This document shows positions 35,757 through 44,587 of a DNA stretch of 64,000 nt, piece by piece. Below the pieces are notes generated by a model. It worked only from the letters and a program-made list of their open reading frames with translations, was not told where the DNA came from and ran no database searches. A program made the position numbers and the translations under genes. The stretch is from Arthrobacter sp. JZ12 (GTDB taxonomy: Bacteria; Actinomycetota; Actinomycetes; Actinomycetales; Micrococcaceae), in NCBI RefSeq assembly GCF_035189165.1, contig NZ_CP045246.1:1984001-2048000 (forward strand), in the 5' to 3' direction. How positions within the stretch are numbered: the first letter of the stretch is position 1; each line of letters opens with the position of its first letter.

Positions 35757-37087
35757 GTGAGCCCACACAAGACCTGGCAACATCCCAATTCAGCCCTCTA
35801 CACCGACCACTATGAGCTGACAATGCTGCAGGCCTCCCTGCATTCGGGGCAGCGCACCGCAGGTCCGTGTTCGAGGTATTCACCCGACGCCTCCCTGAGG
35901 GTCGCCGGTACGGCATCGTTGCGGGCACGGGGCGGCTCCTCGAGGGAATCAGGCACTTCCGGTTCGAGGAACCGCAGCTGAGCGCGTTGTCCGCCGCCGG
36001 CGTGGTGGATGACGCGACACTGGGCTGGCTCTCTGATTTCCGGTTCTCCGGCAACATCTGGGGCTACGCCGAGGGTGAGGCGTTCTTCCCCTCCTCCCCC
36101 GTCCTTATTGTGGAGGGCACTTTCGCCGAGGCCTGCATCCTGGAGACCTACATCCTTTCGGTCCTGAACCATGACAGCGCAATCGCCTCCGCCGCCTCCC
36201 GCATGACCAGCGCAGCGGGGAGCCGCCCCTGCATCGAGATGGGTTCGCGGCGCACGCAGGAGGAGTCCGCAGTCGCTGCCGCCCGCGCTGCCGTTATCGG
36301 CGGCTTCGCCAGCACTTCTAATCTCGAGGCGGGCAGGCGCTACGGCCTGCGTACCGTGGGCACGGCCGCCCACTCCTTCACTCTCCTGCACGACTCGGAG
36401 CCGGAGGCGTTCGCCGCCCAGGTCGCGGCCCTCGGCAAGGGGACGTCACTGCTGGTGGACACGTACGACGTCGAACAGGGCGTCCGCAACGCCGTGGCCG
36501 CCGCCGGCCCCGACCTCGGAGCAGTCCGCCTGGACTCGGGGGATCTGGTTGAGCAGGCCCGATGGGTCCGCCAGCTGCTCGATGACCTCGGAAACCACCA
36601 GACCCGCATCGTGGTCACGTCCGACCTCGACGAGTACGCGATCGGCCTGCTGGCCTCCGCGCCCGTTGACTCCTACGGGGTGGGAACATCCCTCGTCACG
36701 GGCTCAGGCGCGCCCACCGCCGGCATGGTCTACAAGCTGGTGAGCCGGACGGACGACGACGGCACTTTCGTCTCGGTGGCGAAGGCGGCCAAGAACAAGG
36801 CTTCGGTCGGCGGGCGCAAGTACGCGCTGCGCCGGCTCAATGAGTCCGGCACCGCGGTGGCCGAGGTGATCGGCATCGGCGACCACCCGCACGACGACGG
36901 AAACGACCGCCCGTTGCTCCAGCAGTTCGTCGCCGACGGCGAGCTGCTGCCGGGGTGGACCGGCCCCGAGGGTGTTGAGCGCGCCGTCGAACGCCACCGG
37001 AAATCCATGGCGGAGCTCCCCGGGTCCGTCATGAGGCTCCAGCGTGGTGAACCTGCCATCCCCACGGAGTACGAGGAGTTCTCATGA
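35757..37087 (+). pseudogene. pncB: Nicotinate phosphoribosyltransferase, interrupted by a one-base frameshift
   Basis: NAD salvage enzyme: nicotinate plus PRPP gives nicotinate mononucleotide. The N-terminus (SALYTDHYELTMLQASLHSG) is read from GTG 35757, but the frame is lost at the G run 35846-35849. The rest (AAHRRSVFEVFTRRLPEGRRYG... to 37087) continues in the +1-shifted frame to a normal end, with the conserved His in TVGTAAHSF and GVGTSLVTG. Adding one G restores a full protein of about 443 residues. The second part alone would begin at a GTG near 35867 and lack the N-terminal active-site residues. Either a real mutation or a homopolymer sequencing error; the intact remainder favours a recent or technical event. 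The end overlaps pncA by 4 nt. Confidence 0.88.
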
Positions 37088-37707
37088 CACGCGCTCTGAT
37101 CATCGTTGATGTCCAGAACGACTTCTGCGAGGGCGGATCCCTCGCCGTCGAAGGCGGAGCGGGCGTGGCCCAGGCGCTGAGTGACTACATCGACGCGCAG
37201 GCCGGCCACTACGACTACATCATCGCCACCCAGGACTGGCACATCGATCCGGGATCCCATTTCTCCGATCACCCCGACTATGTAGACTCCTGGCCCGTCC
37301 ACTGCGTAGCTGATGAGCGGGGATCACAGTTCCACCCCAATCTCGAGACCGAAAGCTTCGACGCCGTGTTCCGCAAGGGGCAGTACGAGGCTGCCTACTC
37401 GGGCTTCGAAGGTGTGCTTGCGCCCGAGGACCAGGTGCCCACCGGCGAACAGAAGATGGGAGCAGCCCTGGCCACCACGGCCGACGAGGCTGTTTCGCTC
37501 GACGACTGGCTGCGTGACCATGAGGTGGACGAGGTGGCGATCGTCGGACTTGCAACCGACTACTGCGTTCGCGCCACCGCGCTGGACGCAGTCGGAGCCG
37601 GCTACACCACCCGCCTGCTCGCCGAATACACCCGGCCGGTGCATCCGGACCGTACGGCCGAGGTTCTGGCTGAGCTGGAGGACGCCGGCGTCGAAGTAGT
37701 CGAGTGA
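37084..37707 (+). CDS. pncA: Nicotinamidase (isochorismatase family)
   Basis: Deaminates nicotinamide to nicotinate, feeding PncB; it also activates pyrazinamide in mycobacteria. 207 residues. Catalytic Asp9 (IIVDVQNDF), metal ligands Asp-x-His in TQDWHIDPGSHF, Lys of VFRKGQY and the nucleophile Cys in GLATDYCVRATA. Overlaps pncB by 4 nt, forming a salvage operon. Confidence 0.96.
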   Translation: MTRALIIVDVQNDFCEGGSLAVEGGAGVAQALSDYIDAQAGHYDYIIATQDWHIDPGSHFSDHPDYVDSWPVHCVADERGSQFHPNLETESFDAVFRKGQYEAAYSGFEGVLAPEDQVPTGEQKMGAALATTADEAVSLDDWLRDHEVDEVAIVGLATDYCVRATALDAVGAGYTTRLLAEYTRPVHPDRTAEVLAELEDAGVEVVE

Positions 37708-37781
37708 CGGGCTGAAATCGCCCTCCTGCAGCAGGGCTGTCGCGGCCTGCCGCGAGCTGTTGGAGGAGCTTCTGCCCTGGG

Positions 37782-39566
37782 TCAGGTACGGCCGATGAAC
37801 CAGTCCTGCAGCTTCTTCAGCCTCCGCCGCAGTTGTTCCTCGTTTGCCTGGGCGACGGCGGGACCCCCGCAAGCCTTGCGGAGTTCGGTGTGCACCACGC
37901 CGTGCGGCATGCCTGAGCGCGCAGACCAGGCCGAGACATTCTTCGCCAGCTGGCCGCGCAGCTCCGTGAGCTGGCGGTGGTCCACCACATCCGGTGCAGC
38001 CGGTTCGTGCGCTGCGGCGGCGGCAGGGCGCCGTCGTCGTGACTGCTGCTCCTGCTGGCGCTGCCGCAGGAGCACGCCAACCTGATCCGCGTCGAGCAGG
38101 CCGGGGATACCGAGGAAGTCCAGTTCCTCCTCGCTGCCCATCTCGCCGCCGGTACCGAACTCGCCGCCGTCGAAGAGAACGCGGTCGAACGCCGCCTGCG
38201 ACTCCAGCGCCTCGAACTTTTGTTTGGTCAGCTCGCCGGAGGCTTTTTCCTCGCGGTTGGCCGCCTCCATCAGCGCCTCTTCCGGAGCGAACCCGTCCTC
38301 GCCGTTATCGGGCCGGTCAAGCGCGTGGTCGCGCTCCACCTCAAGCTGATTGGCAAGCGCCATGAGGTTGGGCACGGACGGAAGGAAGACGGACGCAGTC
38401 TCACCTCGGCGTCGGGCACGGACAAAGCGGCCTACAGCCTGCGCGAAGAACAGCGGGGTGGCGGTGGAGGTTGCGTATACGCCGACGGCCAGTCGCGGAA
38501 CGTCGACGCCCTCGGACACCATGCGGACTGCGACCATCCAGCGGGATTCACCCGCGGAGAACTCCTCGATCTTGCCCGACGCCTTGGCATCGTCGGAGAG
38601 AATCACGGTGGGCGACTCCCCCGTGATCTTGCGCAGCTGGCCGGCGTACGCCCGGGCGTCCTCGTGATCGGTCGCGATAACCAGGCCACCGGCGTCGGGC
38701 ACGGCGCGGCGCACCTCCGTCAGGCGCCGGTCGGCAGCTTTCAACACCGCCGGAATCCACTCGCCGTTGGGATTTAGGGCGGTCCGCCAGGCCTGCGCCG
38801 TGATGTCCTTGGTCACCGCCGCCTCGCCGAGGGAGGCGGCCATTTCCTCGCCGGCACTGGTGCGCCAGCGCATCTGTCCGGAGTAGGCCATGAAGATAAC
38901 CGGTCGCACCACGTGGTCCCGGAGCGCGTCACCGTAGCCGTAGGTATAGTCCGACTGTGAGCGGCGGATGCCGTCGCCGTCCTCCACATACTCCACGAAC
39001 GGAATGGCCGCGGTGTCCGATCGGAACGGGGTACCGGTCAACGCGAGCCGCCGGGTTGCAGGCTCGAACGCTTCACGGATGCCATCACCCCACGAAAGCG
39101 CATCACCGCCGTGGTGGATCTCGTCCAGGATCACCAGTGTCTTGGCCGCCTCGGTTTTGGCCCGGTGCAGCATCGGCTTGCTGGCCACCTGGGCATACGT
39201 TACGGCGACGCCGATGAAGCCTTCTCCGTGGCGGCCGTCGGCGTTCTTGAAGTTGGGATCGATGGAGAGCCCCACCCGCGCTGCCGCGTCCGCCCACTGC
39301 CGCTTCAGGTGGTCGGTGGGAGCGACGACGACGATGCGGTTGACGATCCTGCGGTCCACCAATTCCGTGGCGACCCGAAGCGCGAAAGTAGTCTTTCCCG
39401 CGCCCGGAGTAGCAACTGCGAGGAAGTCCTGGGGCGAGTTGGCAAAGTACTTCTCGAGCGCTTCCGCCTGCCACTGACGCAGCTTCGGTGCGGTGCCCCA
39501 GGCCGCACGCTCGGGGTAGGCAGGAGGCAGCGCGGGACCAGTGCCGAACAGTGCATTGTTGCTCAC
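37782..39566 (-). CDS. DEAD/DEAH box (SF2) helicase
   Basis: 594 residues. Q-like RQWQAEALEKY (30-40), Walker A TPGAGKTT (53-60), motif II DEIHHGG, motif III LTGTPFRSD, motif V MVSEGVDVPRL and motif VI QAVGRFVRARR: a complete SF2 core of the UvrB/type I restriction HsdR-like style (ResIII). A charged C-terminal 170 residues contain a poly-Gln/Arg/Ala linker (about 520-545) and a final helix bundle. No nuclease or methylase neighbour, so it is not part of a visible restriction system. Start GTG 39566 with GGAAAGG about 12 nt upstream. Function unknown; DNA or RNA remodelling. Confidence 0.9.
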   Translation of the reverse strand: MSNNALFGTGPALPPAYPERAAWGTAPKLRQWQAEALEKYFANSPQDFLAVATPGAGKTTFALRVATELVDRRIVNRIVVVAPTDHLKRQWADAAARVGLSIDPNFKNADGRHGEGFIGVAVTYAQVASKPMLHRAKTEAAKTLVILDEIHHGGDALSWGDGIREAFEPATRRLALTGTPFRSDTAAIPFVEYVEDGDGIRRSQSDYTYGYGDALRDHVVRPVIFMAYSGQMRWRTSAGEEMAASLGEAAVTKDITAQAWRTALNPNGEWIPAVLKAADRRLTEVRRAVPDAGGLVIATDHEDARAYAGQLRKITGESPTVILSDDAKASGKIEEFSAGESRWMVAVRMVSEGVDVPRLAVGVYATSTATPLFFAQAVGRFVRARRRGETASVFLPSVPNLMALANQLEVERDHALDRPDNGEDGFAPEEALMEAANREEKASGELTKQKFEALESQAAFDRVLFDGGEFGTGGEMGSEEELDFLGIPGLLDADQVGVLLRQRQQEQQSRRRRPAAAAAHEPAAPDVVDHRQLTELRGQLAKNVSAWSARSGMPHGVVHTELRKACGGPAVAQANEEQLRRRLKKLQDWFIGRT

Positions 39567-39599
39567 TCTTGGACGGCACCTTTCCTGGTTTTCACGGCT

Positions 39600-39700
39600 G
39601 CTGGAAGATGAATTGCTGCTTCATAGAGGCACCCCGATCGCTGCGGGCAGCCCTCAACCCGGCCACTATACCGACTGCCTCCGACACGCACAGAGCCGAC
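39600..39700 (-). pseudogene. Relic of the 3' end of an MFS transporter gene
   Basis: Two blocks copy the end of the intact MFS gene at 40241-41698: 39572-39587 is identical to 40254-40269 (16 nt), and 39643-39674 matches 40307-40338 at 28 of 32 positions, in the same codon phase (VGIVAGLRAAR against IGIAAGFRAAR). The rest of the gene is missing and the reading is decayed. The remaining part of 39567-39889, 323 bp without a gene, shows nothing else. Confidence 0.5.
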
Positions 39701-39889
39701 TGGATTGCAAGGAACACGACCCCTGAACACCGTGCTGATTCCCACATTCGGACTCCTCGAAACCCTTCAACCCACCGCGTTCTTCCACCATTCGGGCACG
39801 AAAATGTGCCTTTTTGACTGCAGTGAACAGGCCTACTGTGGAAGAAGGCGGCCGTCCGGCCGGGGCGGCCCGTGTTCGAAGGAACTGCC

Positions 39890-40186
39890 ATGACTGTTAC
39901 TGCACAGGTGCATGACTGCACCATCACGAACTGCTCCTTCAACGACCACACCGAGTGCCATGCCGGAGCGATCACCGTGGCCGGCGGTGAAAACCATGCG
40001 GCATGCGCCACCTTCATCGATACCGGGATTTCGGGCGGCCTGCCCAAGGTTGTTGCCAGTATCGGCGCCTGCCAACGTGCCGAGTGCGTCCATAACGACC
40101 ACTTGATGTGCCACGCTCCCGAGGTGCGGGTAGGACCCGGCGCCGACAACGCAGACTGCCTCACTTACGAGCACCGCTCGGCCTAG
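39890..40186 (+). CDS. DUF1540 domain protein (two Cys-rich repeats)
   Basis: 98 residues from ATG 39890 (AAGGAACTGCC before it). Two DUF1540 units: C-x4-C (DCTITNCSFN), H-TECHAG and ACATF in the first half, and C-QRAEC-VHN, MCHAPEVRVG, ADC in the second. The regular Cys/His spacing suggests metal binding. Function unknown. It sits, on the opposite strand, between the MFS relic and the full MFS gene, in a repeat-rich patch. Confidence 0.88.
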   Translation: MTVTAQVHDCTITNCSFNDHTECHAGAITVAGGENHAACATFIDTGISGGLPKVVASIGACQRAECVHNDHLMCHAPEVRVGPGADNADCLTYEHRSA

Positions 40187-40196
40187 GGCGCCGCGG

Positions 40197-40240
40197 GATT
40201 AGTGCCGACGGAATAGGTGCCGACTGGATAGGTGCCGGTC
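40197..40240. repeat. Three imperfect 15-nt direct repeats
   Basis: TTAGTGCCGACGGAA, TAGGTGCCGACTGGA and TAGGTGCCGGTCC follow each other between the DUF1540 gene and the MFS stop codon. The motif GGTGCC(G)TCC also occurs in the duplicated block at the helicase start. Confidence 0.7.
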
Positions 40241-41698
40241 CTAAGGTTCCTGGGACGGCACCTTTCCTGTGCCCAGGGACGAAACCATGCCCGATGCATG
40301 AGCGCCGCGGGCGGCCCTGAATCCGGCCGCTATACCGATAACCGCGAACAGTCCCAGTACCAGCCACATCACTGCGAAGACGGACAATTGGCCGGTCGCA
40401 CCCGGCTCGCGCAGCAGGGCGAAGAGACCGCCGGCACCGGCAGTACCAATTACCCCACCAAGCTGGTCCGACAGTTGTAGCGAGGCCGAGTTCCTGCCCT
40501 GTTCCTCCGGAGCAGAAAGCTTCAGTACCAGCACCGAAGTGCTCGAGAGCGCCATCCCCATAGCGAGACCGGCACAACTCCACACCGCAACGATCATCCA
40601 GAACGGCACCTCCGCAGCCGCGCTGAGCGCCAGACCGCCGATGCTGACCGAGAGCAGCACCGAACCGATCACCAGCAACCACTGGCGCTGGAAACGCACC
40701 TTCGCCTGAATGAAGGAGCCGAGGCTCCAACCGATTGCCGCTGCACTCAGGGTCAACCCCGCAGTGGAAGCATCGAGCCCACGGCTTGAGACCAGCATCA
40801 AAGGCACGAAGGCCTCAGCCCCGAAAAAGGCAACGGTGAGGAGGCCCCGGGTCGCGATGACGCTCGGCAGTCCGCGGGCCAGTCGCAGCGTACCGGGAGG
40901 CAGGAGTCGGGGGAAAGCCACCGCGGCCGCGCCGAACCCCACCGCCCCCAGTACGACAAGAAAGACGCTGTAGGCAGGATTATTGATGCCGCCCACGGCG
41001 AGCCGGGTCAGGGCAAACTGCGCTGCGAAGACTCCACCCGCGAGCAGGACCCCGGTCAGGGCGTTCCTCCGTACTGCGCCGTCAACACCCGAAGCGGCAC
41101 GCTCGGTCTTGAGCCCCGAGGTACTTGGCCAGACAAGGAGGAAGGCGGCGGCAACCACCGGAGCCACCCCCAGGAACACCCAGCGCCAGCTTGCCTGTTC
41201 GGCGAGCGCCCCTGCGACATAGGGTCCGACGAGCGACGGTACCACCCAGGCCGCCGCCAACCAGCCGAACACCACCGGTTGGAGTCGCTGCGGATAGCAC
41301 TGGGCGATGATCACGTAGACCGCGACGATCATAAAACCGCCGCCCAGACCCGAGACGGCGCGCCCGAGAGTCATGATCCAGAATTCCGGCGCACTGCCCG
41401 ATACCGCCAGGCCGAGCACCATCAAGGCCAGCCCTGCGGCCAGGGCAGGACGCGGCCCCCTCTGATCGCACCATGACCCACCAAGGACGCTGCCGAGCAG
41501 CGAGGCCGTGAGATACATCGAGAAAGCCAGGCCATAGCTGGCCACACCGTTCAGTTCGGCAGCGACGGACGGCATCGCCGTGACGACTGCCATTGCCTCG
41601 AAGGCCGCGCAGGTGATGATGGCGATGACGCCTATTGTCAGCGGACGCAGCGGAGCGGAAAGTGCTCCGCCTCCCACCTCGGCATCCTTGTGCGGCAT
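40241..41698 (-). CDS. MFS transporter, drug resistance type
   Basis: 485 residues with about 14 hydrophobic segments, of the DHA2-like kind. Helix 1 carries EAMAVVTAMPSVAAEL, the usual entry; the loop GSWCDQRGPRPALAAGL after helix 2, and GRAVSGLGGGFMIVAVYV in helix 4-5. Likely a proton-driven multidrug exporter. The last 20 residues (SGMVSSLGTGKVPSQEP) are outside the membrane part and are included in the duplicated segment upstream of the helicase gene. Confidence 0.92.
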   Translation of the reverse strand: MPHKDAEVGGGALSAPLRPLTIGVIAIITCAAFEAMAVVTAMPSVAAELNGVASYGLAFSMYLTASLLGSVLGGSWCDQRGPRPALAAGLALMVLGLAVSGSAPEFWIMTLGRAVSGLGGGFMIVAVYVIIAQCYPQRLQPVVFGWLAAAWVVPSLVGPYVAGALAEQASWRWVFLGVAPVVAAAFLLVWPSTSGLKTERAASGVDGAVRRNALTGVLLAGGVFAAQFALTRLAVGGINNPAYSVFLVVLGAVGFGAAAVAFPRLLPPGTLRLARGLPSVIATRGLLTVAFFGAEAFVPLMLVSSRGLDASTAGLTLSAAAIGWSLGSFIQAKVRFQRQWLLVIGSVLLSVSIGGLALSAAAEVPFWMIVAVWSCAGLAMGMALSSTSVLVLKLSAPEEQGRNSASLQLSDQLGGVIGTAGAGGLFALLREPGATGQLSVFAVMWLVLGLFAVIGIAAGFRAARGAHASGMVSSLGTGKVPSQEP

Positions 41699-41718
41699 GC
41701 CCCTCCTTCTGACAAAGC

Positions 41719-41747
41719 AGCGTCCGCCGGGTAGCCCGGCGGACGCT
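41719..41747. terminator. Terminator after the DUF3039 gene
   Basis: 13-bp perfect arms (AGCGTCCGCCGGG and its complement) around TAG, between the DUF3039 gene and the MFS gene. The following TTTG on the minus strand is a weak T-tract, so termination may be partial. Confidence 0.7.
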
Positions 41748-41759
41748 TAGCTGCAGTGC

Positions 41760-42056
41760 CTAGGATTCATCCCCGGGCCGCATGGAATTGTAGATTTCCT
41801 TGCACGTGGGGCAAACCGGGAACTTCTCGGGATCCCTGCCGGGAGTCCACACCTTGCCGCACAAGGCGATGACAGGTTCCCCCGAAAGGGCGGACTCCAT
41901 GATCTTCTCTTTGCGGACGTAGTGTGCAAAACGCTCCCGGTCACCCGGCTCGAGTTCCTCGCGCAGTTCCTCGCGCTCGATGGTGGCCGTGGAGGTGCCT
42001 GAATCGTCCGGCGAGCCGTACGGGCTGTTGTCAAAGGGATCTGCGGGCGTACTCAT
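41760..42056 (-). CDS. DUF3039 domain protein
   Basis: 98 residues. The core RERFAHYVRKEKIMESALSGEPVIALCGKVWTPGRDP and CPTCKEIYNSM shape is DUF3039, an actinobacterial family. Cys at LCGK and the CPTC pair suggest a small zinc site. Function unknown. 38 bp from the ABC permease gene upstream on the same strand. Confidence 0.9.
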   Translation of the reverse strand: MSTPADPFDNSPYGSPDDSGTSTATIEREELREELEPGDRERFAHYVRKEKIMESALSGEPVIALCGKVWTPGRDPEKFPVCPTCKEIYNSMRPGDES

Positions 42057-42094
42057 GGATCAATCCTACTGCCGGTTCACTCGGTGGGAATGTG

Positions 42095-43666
42095 CTACTT
42101 GTTGACACTGACGGCCTGCAGCAGCTCCGGTGCCCGCTTGTCATACCAGGCACCCCCAATTCGGACACCACCGATGAAAGCGGCCGCTCCCAGAACCGCC
42201 CCGGCCGCAAGGGTGGCCCACCCGAAGGCAGCATTTCCAGTGACGAGGTACGCCACAGCCAGGGCGATCTCCGGCAGCAGCAGGGCGAACTGAACCACCC
42301 AGCCCAGAAGCTGGATAACAAGCATGGAGAATCCGGTGCCCGGCGGTGTCTTGAACGGGCTCTCTCCGGGCAGCGGTACGTTGTAGGTGTAGCGCGCGGA
42401 GGTCACACTCGACAAGCCTGTCCCGGTCAGGAGCGCCCCGATGCCCAGCCCGAGCATCATAGGCAGGTCGGCGGCAGAATTGGTCAGCAGCAGCGGAACA
42501 ACGGTGGCGATCAAGACCACCGGAGTAGCAAACAGCAGCAGTGCCGCTGCCCTGCCGAGACGATCGTCCCTGCCCCGGACCCCGGTCGATAGGTGCATCC
42601 AAAAAGCCGTGTTGTCATAGGAGATGTCGGCCGAGATGGACCAGGCGAGCATGAAGGCAATGATCGGTCCGACGTAGTTGAGCAGGGCGAAGTTCCCGGC
42701 CTCTCCGCCGACGAACCAGAAGAGGACGGGAAGCAGCGGGACAACAATGATGGACGCCGCATAGCGGGGGTCGCGGATCCAGTAGGTGAGCGCACGGGCT
42801 GCAACAGCTCCGGTGGGAGTTGCCGGCAGGCGGCCGAACAGGCCGAGGTTTCCTGCGCCCTTCCTGCTGACCGAATTGAACGGCGGGGTGACGAGCGCGT
42901 GGCTCAGGCTCTTCTGCCACAGCAGGGCGAGGACGGCGATGGTCGCGATCCCGATCCCGAATCGGGCAAGTGCCTGGAGCGGGGCGCCCGCGGCAAGGTC
43001 GGCGGGGATTGCGAGGAATACGCCCAGGGGCGTCCAGCCAAGGACCGCAGCCAGGGTGTGCGCGTAGTCAGGCGAGTCGCGGAAGCCGTTCACGATGCCG
43101 GCGAAAATCGGACCCAGCAGCACCAGGGGAACGATCGCGATCAGCGAACTGACGTCCTTGAACCGGCGGGACGAGGCAAGCGACGCGCCCGCCGTCGTAA
43201 TCAGCCGCGAACCCACAACGCAGAGCAGCACGGCGCAGACTGCACAGATCAGGGCGGCGACAGCAGCCGCCGGATAGCGGATCCAGGTGATTGCCAGCGC
43301 AAGAAATGCGAGCAGGGTTGCGATACCCGGGATGCCGATGACGCCGCCCAGCGCCAGCCCCGCCATAAGCTGGCGCATCGGAACGGCGTAGGTGACGAAC
43401 CGGGCGGGGTCCAGTGTCATGTCCACGCCGGAGGCGACCAGCGGAATGACCAGCCAGCCAAGGACGGCGGCAGATCCGCCGAGGATCACAATGGTTCGGA
43501 CGAGCTCGAACTCGGCGAAGCCAAGTGCGACCAGCCCAGCGATGATTGTGCCGAGGACGCCCAGTCCATAGAGCCCACCGAGGACGACACCCACAAGCTG
43601 CCAGGTGCTACGCCTCAGGGAGTTGCGCAGCAGCGTCAGCTTCAGCCTCAGAAGGTGCGCAACCAT
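42095..43666 (-). CDS. ABC transporter permease (large, about 12 helices)
   Basis: 523 residues from ATG 43666 (MVAHLLRLKLTLLRN), with repeated hydrophobic helices throughout and no ATPase motif. The ATG lies 19 nt inside the end of the ATPase gene, so the two are co-translated and make one exporter of the ABC-2 type. The frame runs open to 43801 inside the ATPase gene, which is rejected. Substrate unknown. Confidence 0.9.
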   Translation of the reverse strand: MVAHLLRLKLTLLRNSLRRSTWQLVGVVLGGLYGLGVLGTIIAGLVALGFAEFELVRTIVILGGSAAVLGWLVIPLVASGVDMTLDPARFVTYAVPMRQLMAGLALGGVIGIPGIATLLAFLALAITWIRYPAAAVAALICAVCAVLLCVVGSRLITTAGASLASSRRFKDVSSLIAIVPLVLLGPIFAGIVNGFRDSPDYAHTLAAVLGWTPLGVFLAIPADLAAGAPLQALARFGIGIATIAVLALLWQKSLSHALVTPPFNSVSRKGAGNLGLFGRLPATPTGAVAARALTYWIRDPRYAASIIVVPLLPVLFWFVGGEAGNFALLNYVGPIIAFMLAWSISADISYDNTAFWMHLSTGVRGRDDRLGRAAALLLFATPVVLIATVVPLLLTNSAADLPMMLGLGIGALLTGTGLSSVTSARYTYNVPLPGESPFKTPPGTGFSMLVIQLLGWVVQFALLLPEIALAVAYLVTGNAAFGWATLAAGAVLGAAAFIGGVRIGGAWYDKRAPELLQAVSVNK

Positions 43667-44481
43667 GACAGTCCTTCTGCAGTATTCCTTCCGCCCACGA
43701 GCTCCACAAAGCGGTCCTCCAGGCTGGCATCCCCGCGGACGGCGTCCACCGTTCCTGCAGCAAGGACAGATCCGGCAGCGATGACGGCGACGTGGTCGCA
43801 CATCCGCTGCACAAGATCCATGACATGACTGGACACGATGACCGTCCCGCCGGACTGCACGTAGCTGCCCAGGATGTCACGGATGTTCGCGGCGGAGACC
43901 GGGTCAACCGACTCGAAGGGCTCATCCAGGACCAGCAGCTTCGGAGCGTGCACCAGTGCCGATGCAAGGGCGATCTTCTTCGTCATGCCGGCCGAGTAGT
44001 CCACCACGAGCGTTCCGGCATCACTGGCAAGGTCCAGCGCGCGGAGCAGATCCGCAACCCGTCCCGCCACTTTGTCCCGGTCCATTCCGCGCAGCAGACC
44101 GGCATAAGTGACGAGCTGCTCCCCCGTCAGGCGGTCGAAGAGCCGCACTCCGTCCGGGAGGATGCCCATCAGCTTCTTCGCCTCAAGCGGACGCTGCCAG
44201 ACATCAACGCCGTGAACCCACGCCTGCCCGTAATCGGGGCGCAGCAGACCGGTGGCCATGGACAGCGTTGTGGTCTTGCCGGCTCCGTTCGGTCCAACCA
44301 GACCGTAGAACGATCCTGCCGGAACGTCGAGGTCAACCCCGTTCACGGCAATCTTGGCGCCGAAGCGCTTGGCAAGCCCGCGCAGCGCGAGGGCCGGAGC
44401 CGAAGTGGAGCCGGCGTCAGCGGACTGCCCTGGAGCAGGCTCCGGGGCAGGCGGAGGGGAGGGAACGCGCTGGGAGGTCAT
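43648..44481 (-). CDS. ABC transporter ATP-binding protein
   Basis: 277 residues. A Pro/Ser/Ala-rich tail of about 30 residues is followed by a complete ATPase: Walker A GPNGAGKT (63-70), signature YSAGMTKK (variant of LSGGQ), Walker B LLVLDEPFESVDP and SSHVMD. It overlaps the permease by 19 nt. The variant signature YSAGM is common in ABC-2 exporters. Confidence 0.95.
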   Translation of the reverse strand: MTSQRVPSPPPAPEPAPGQSADAGSTSAPALALRGLAKRFGAKIAVNGVDLDVPAGSFYGLVGPNGAGKTTTLSMATGLLRPDYGQAWVHGVDVWQRPLEAKKLMGILPDGVRLFDRLTGEQLVTYAGLLRGMDRDKVAGRVADLLRALDLASDAGTLVVDYSAGMTKKIALASALVHAPKLLVLDEPFESVDPVSAANIRDILGSYVQSGGTVIVSSHVMDLVQRMCDHVAVIAAGSVLAAGTVDAVRGDASLEDRFVELVGGRNTAEGLSWLRTF

Positions 44482-44587
44482 GATTCCACGCTAACAACGA
44501 CACCAGCCACGCCTCCTCATCCGAAAGGACGAAATACTTCCTCCCGACTGCGCACCCGTTTTACCCGCAACACCGCAGGGGCGTCGC

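Noticed and set aside
37708-37781. Hairpin-like CGCGG-CCTG-CCGCG between pncA and the helicase gene as a terminator
   Set aside because: Short stem, no T-tract; may help termination but is too weak to list as a feature.
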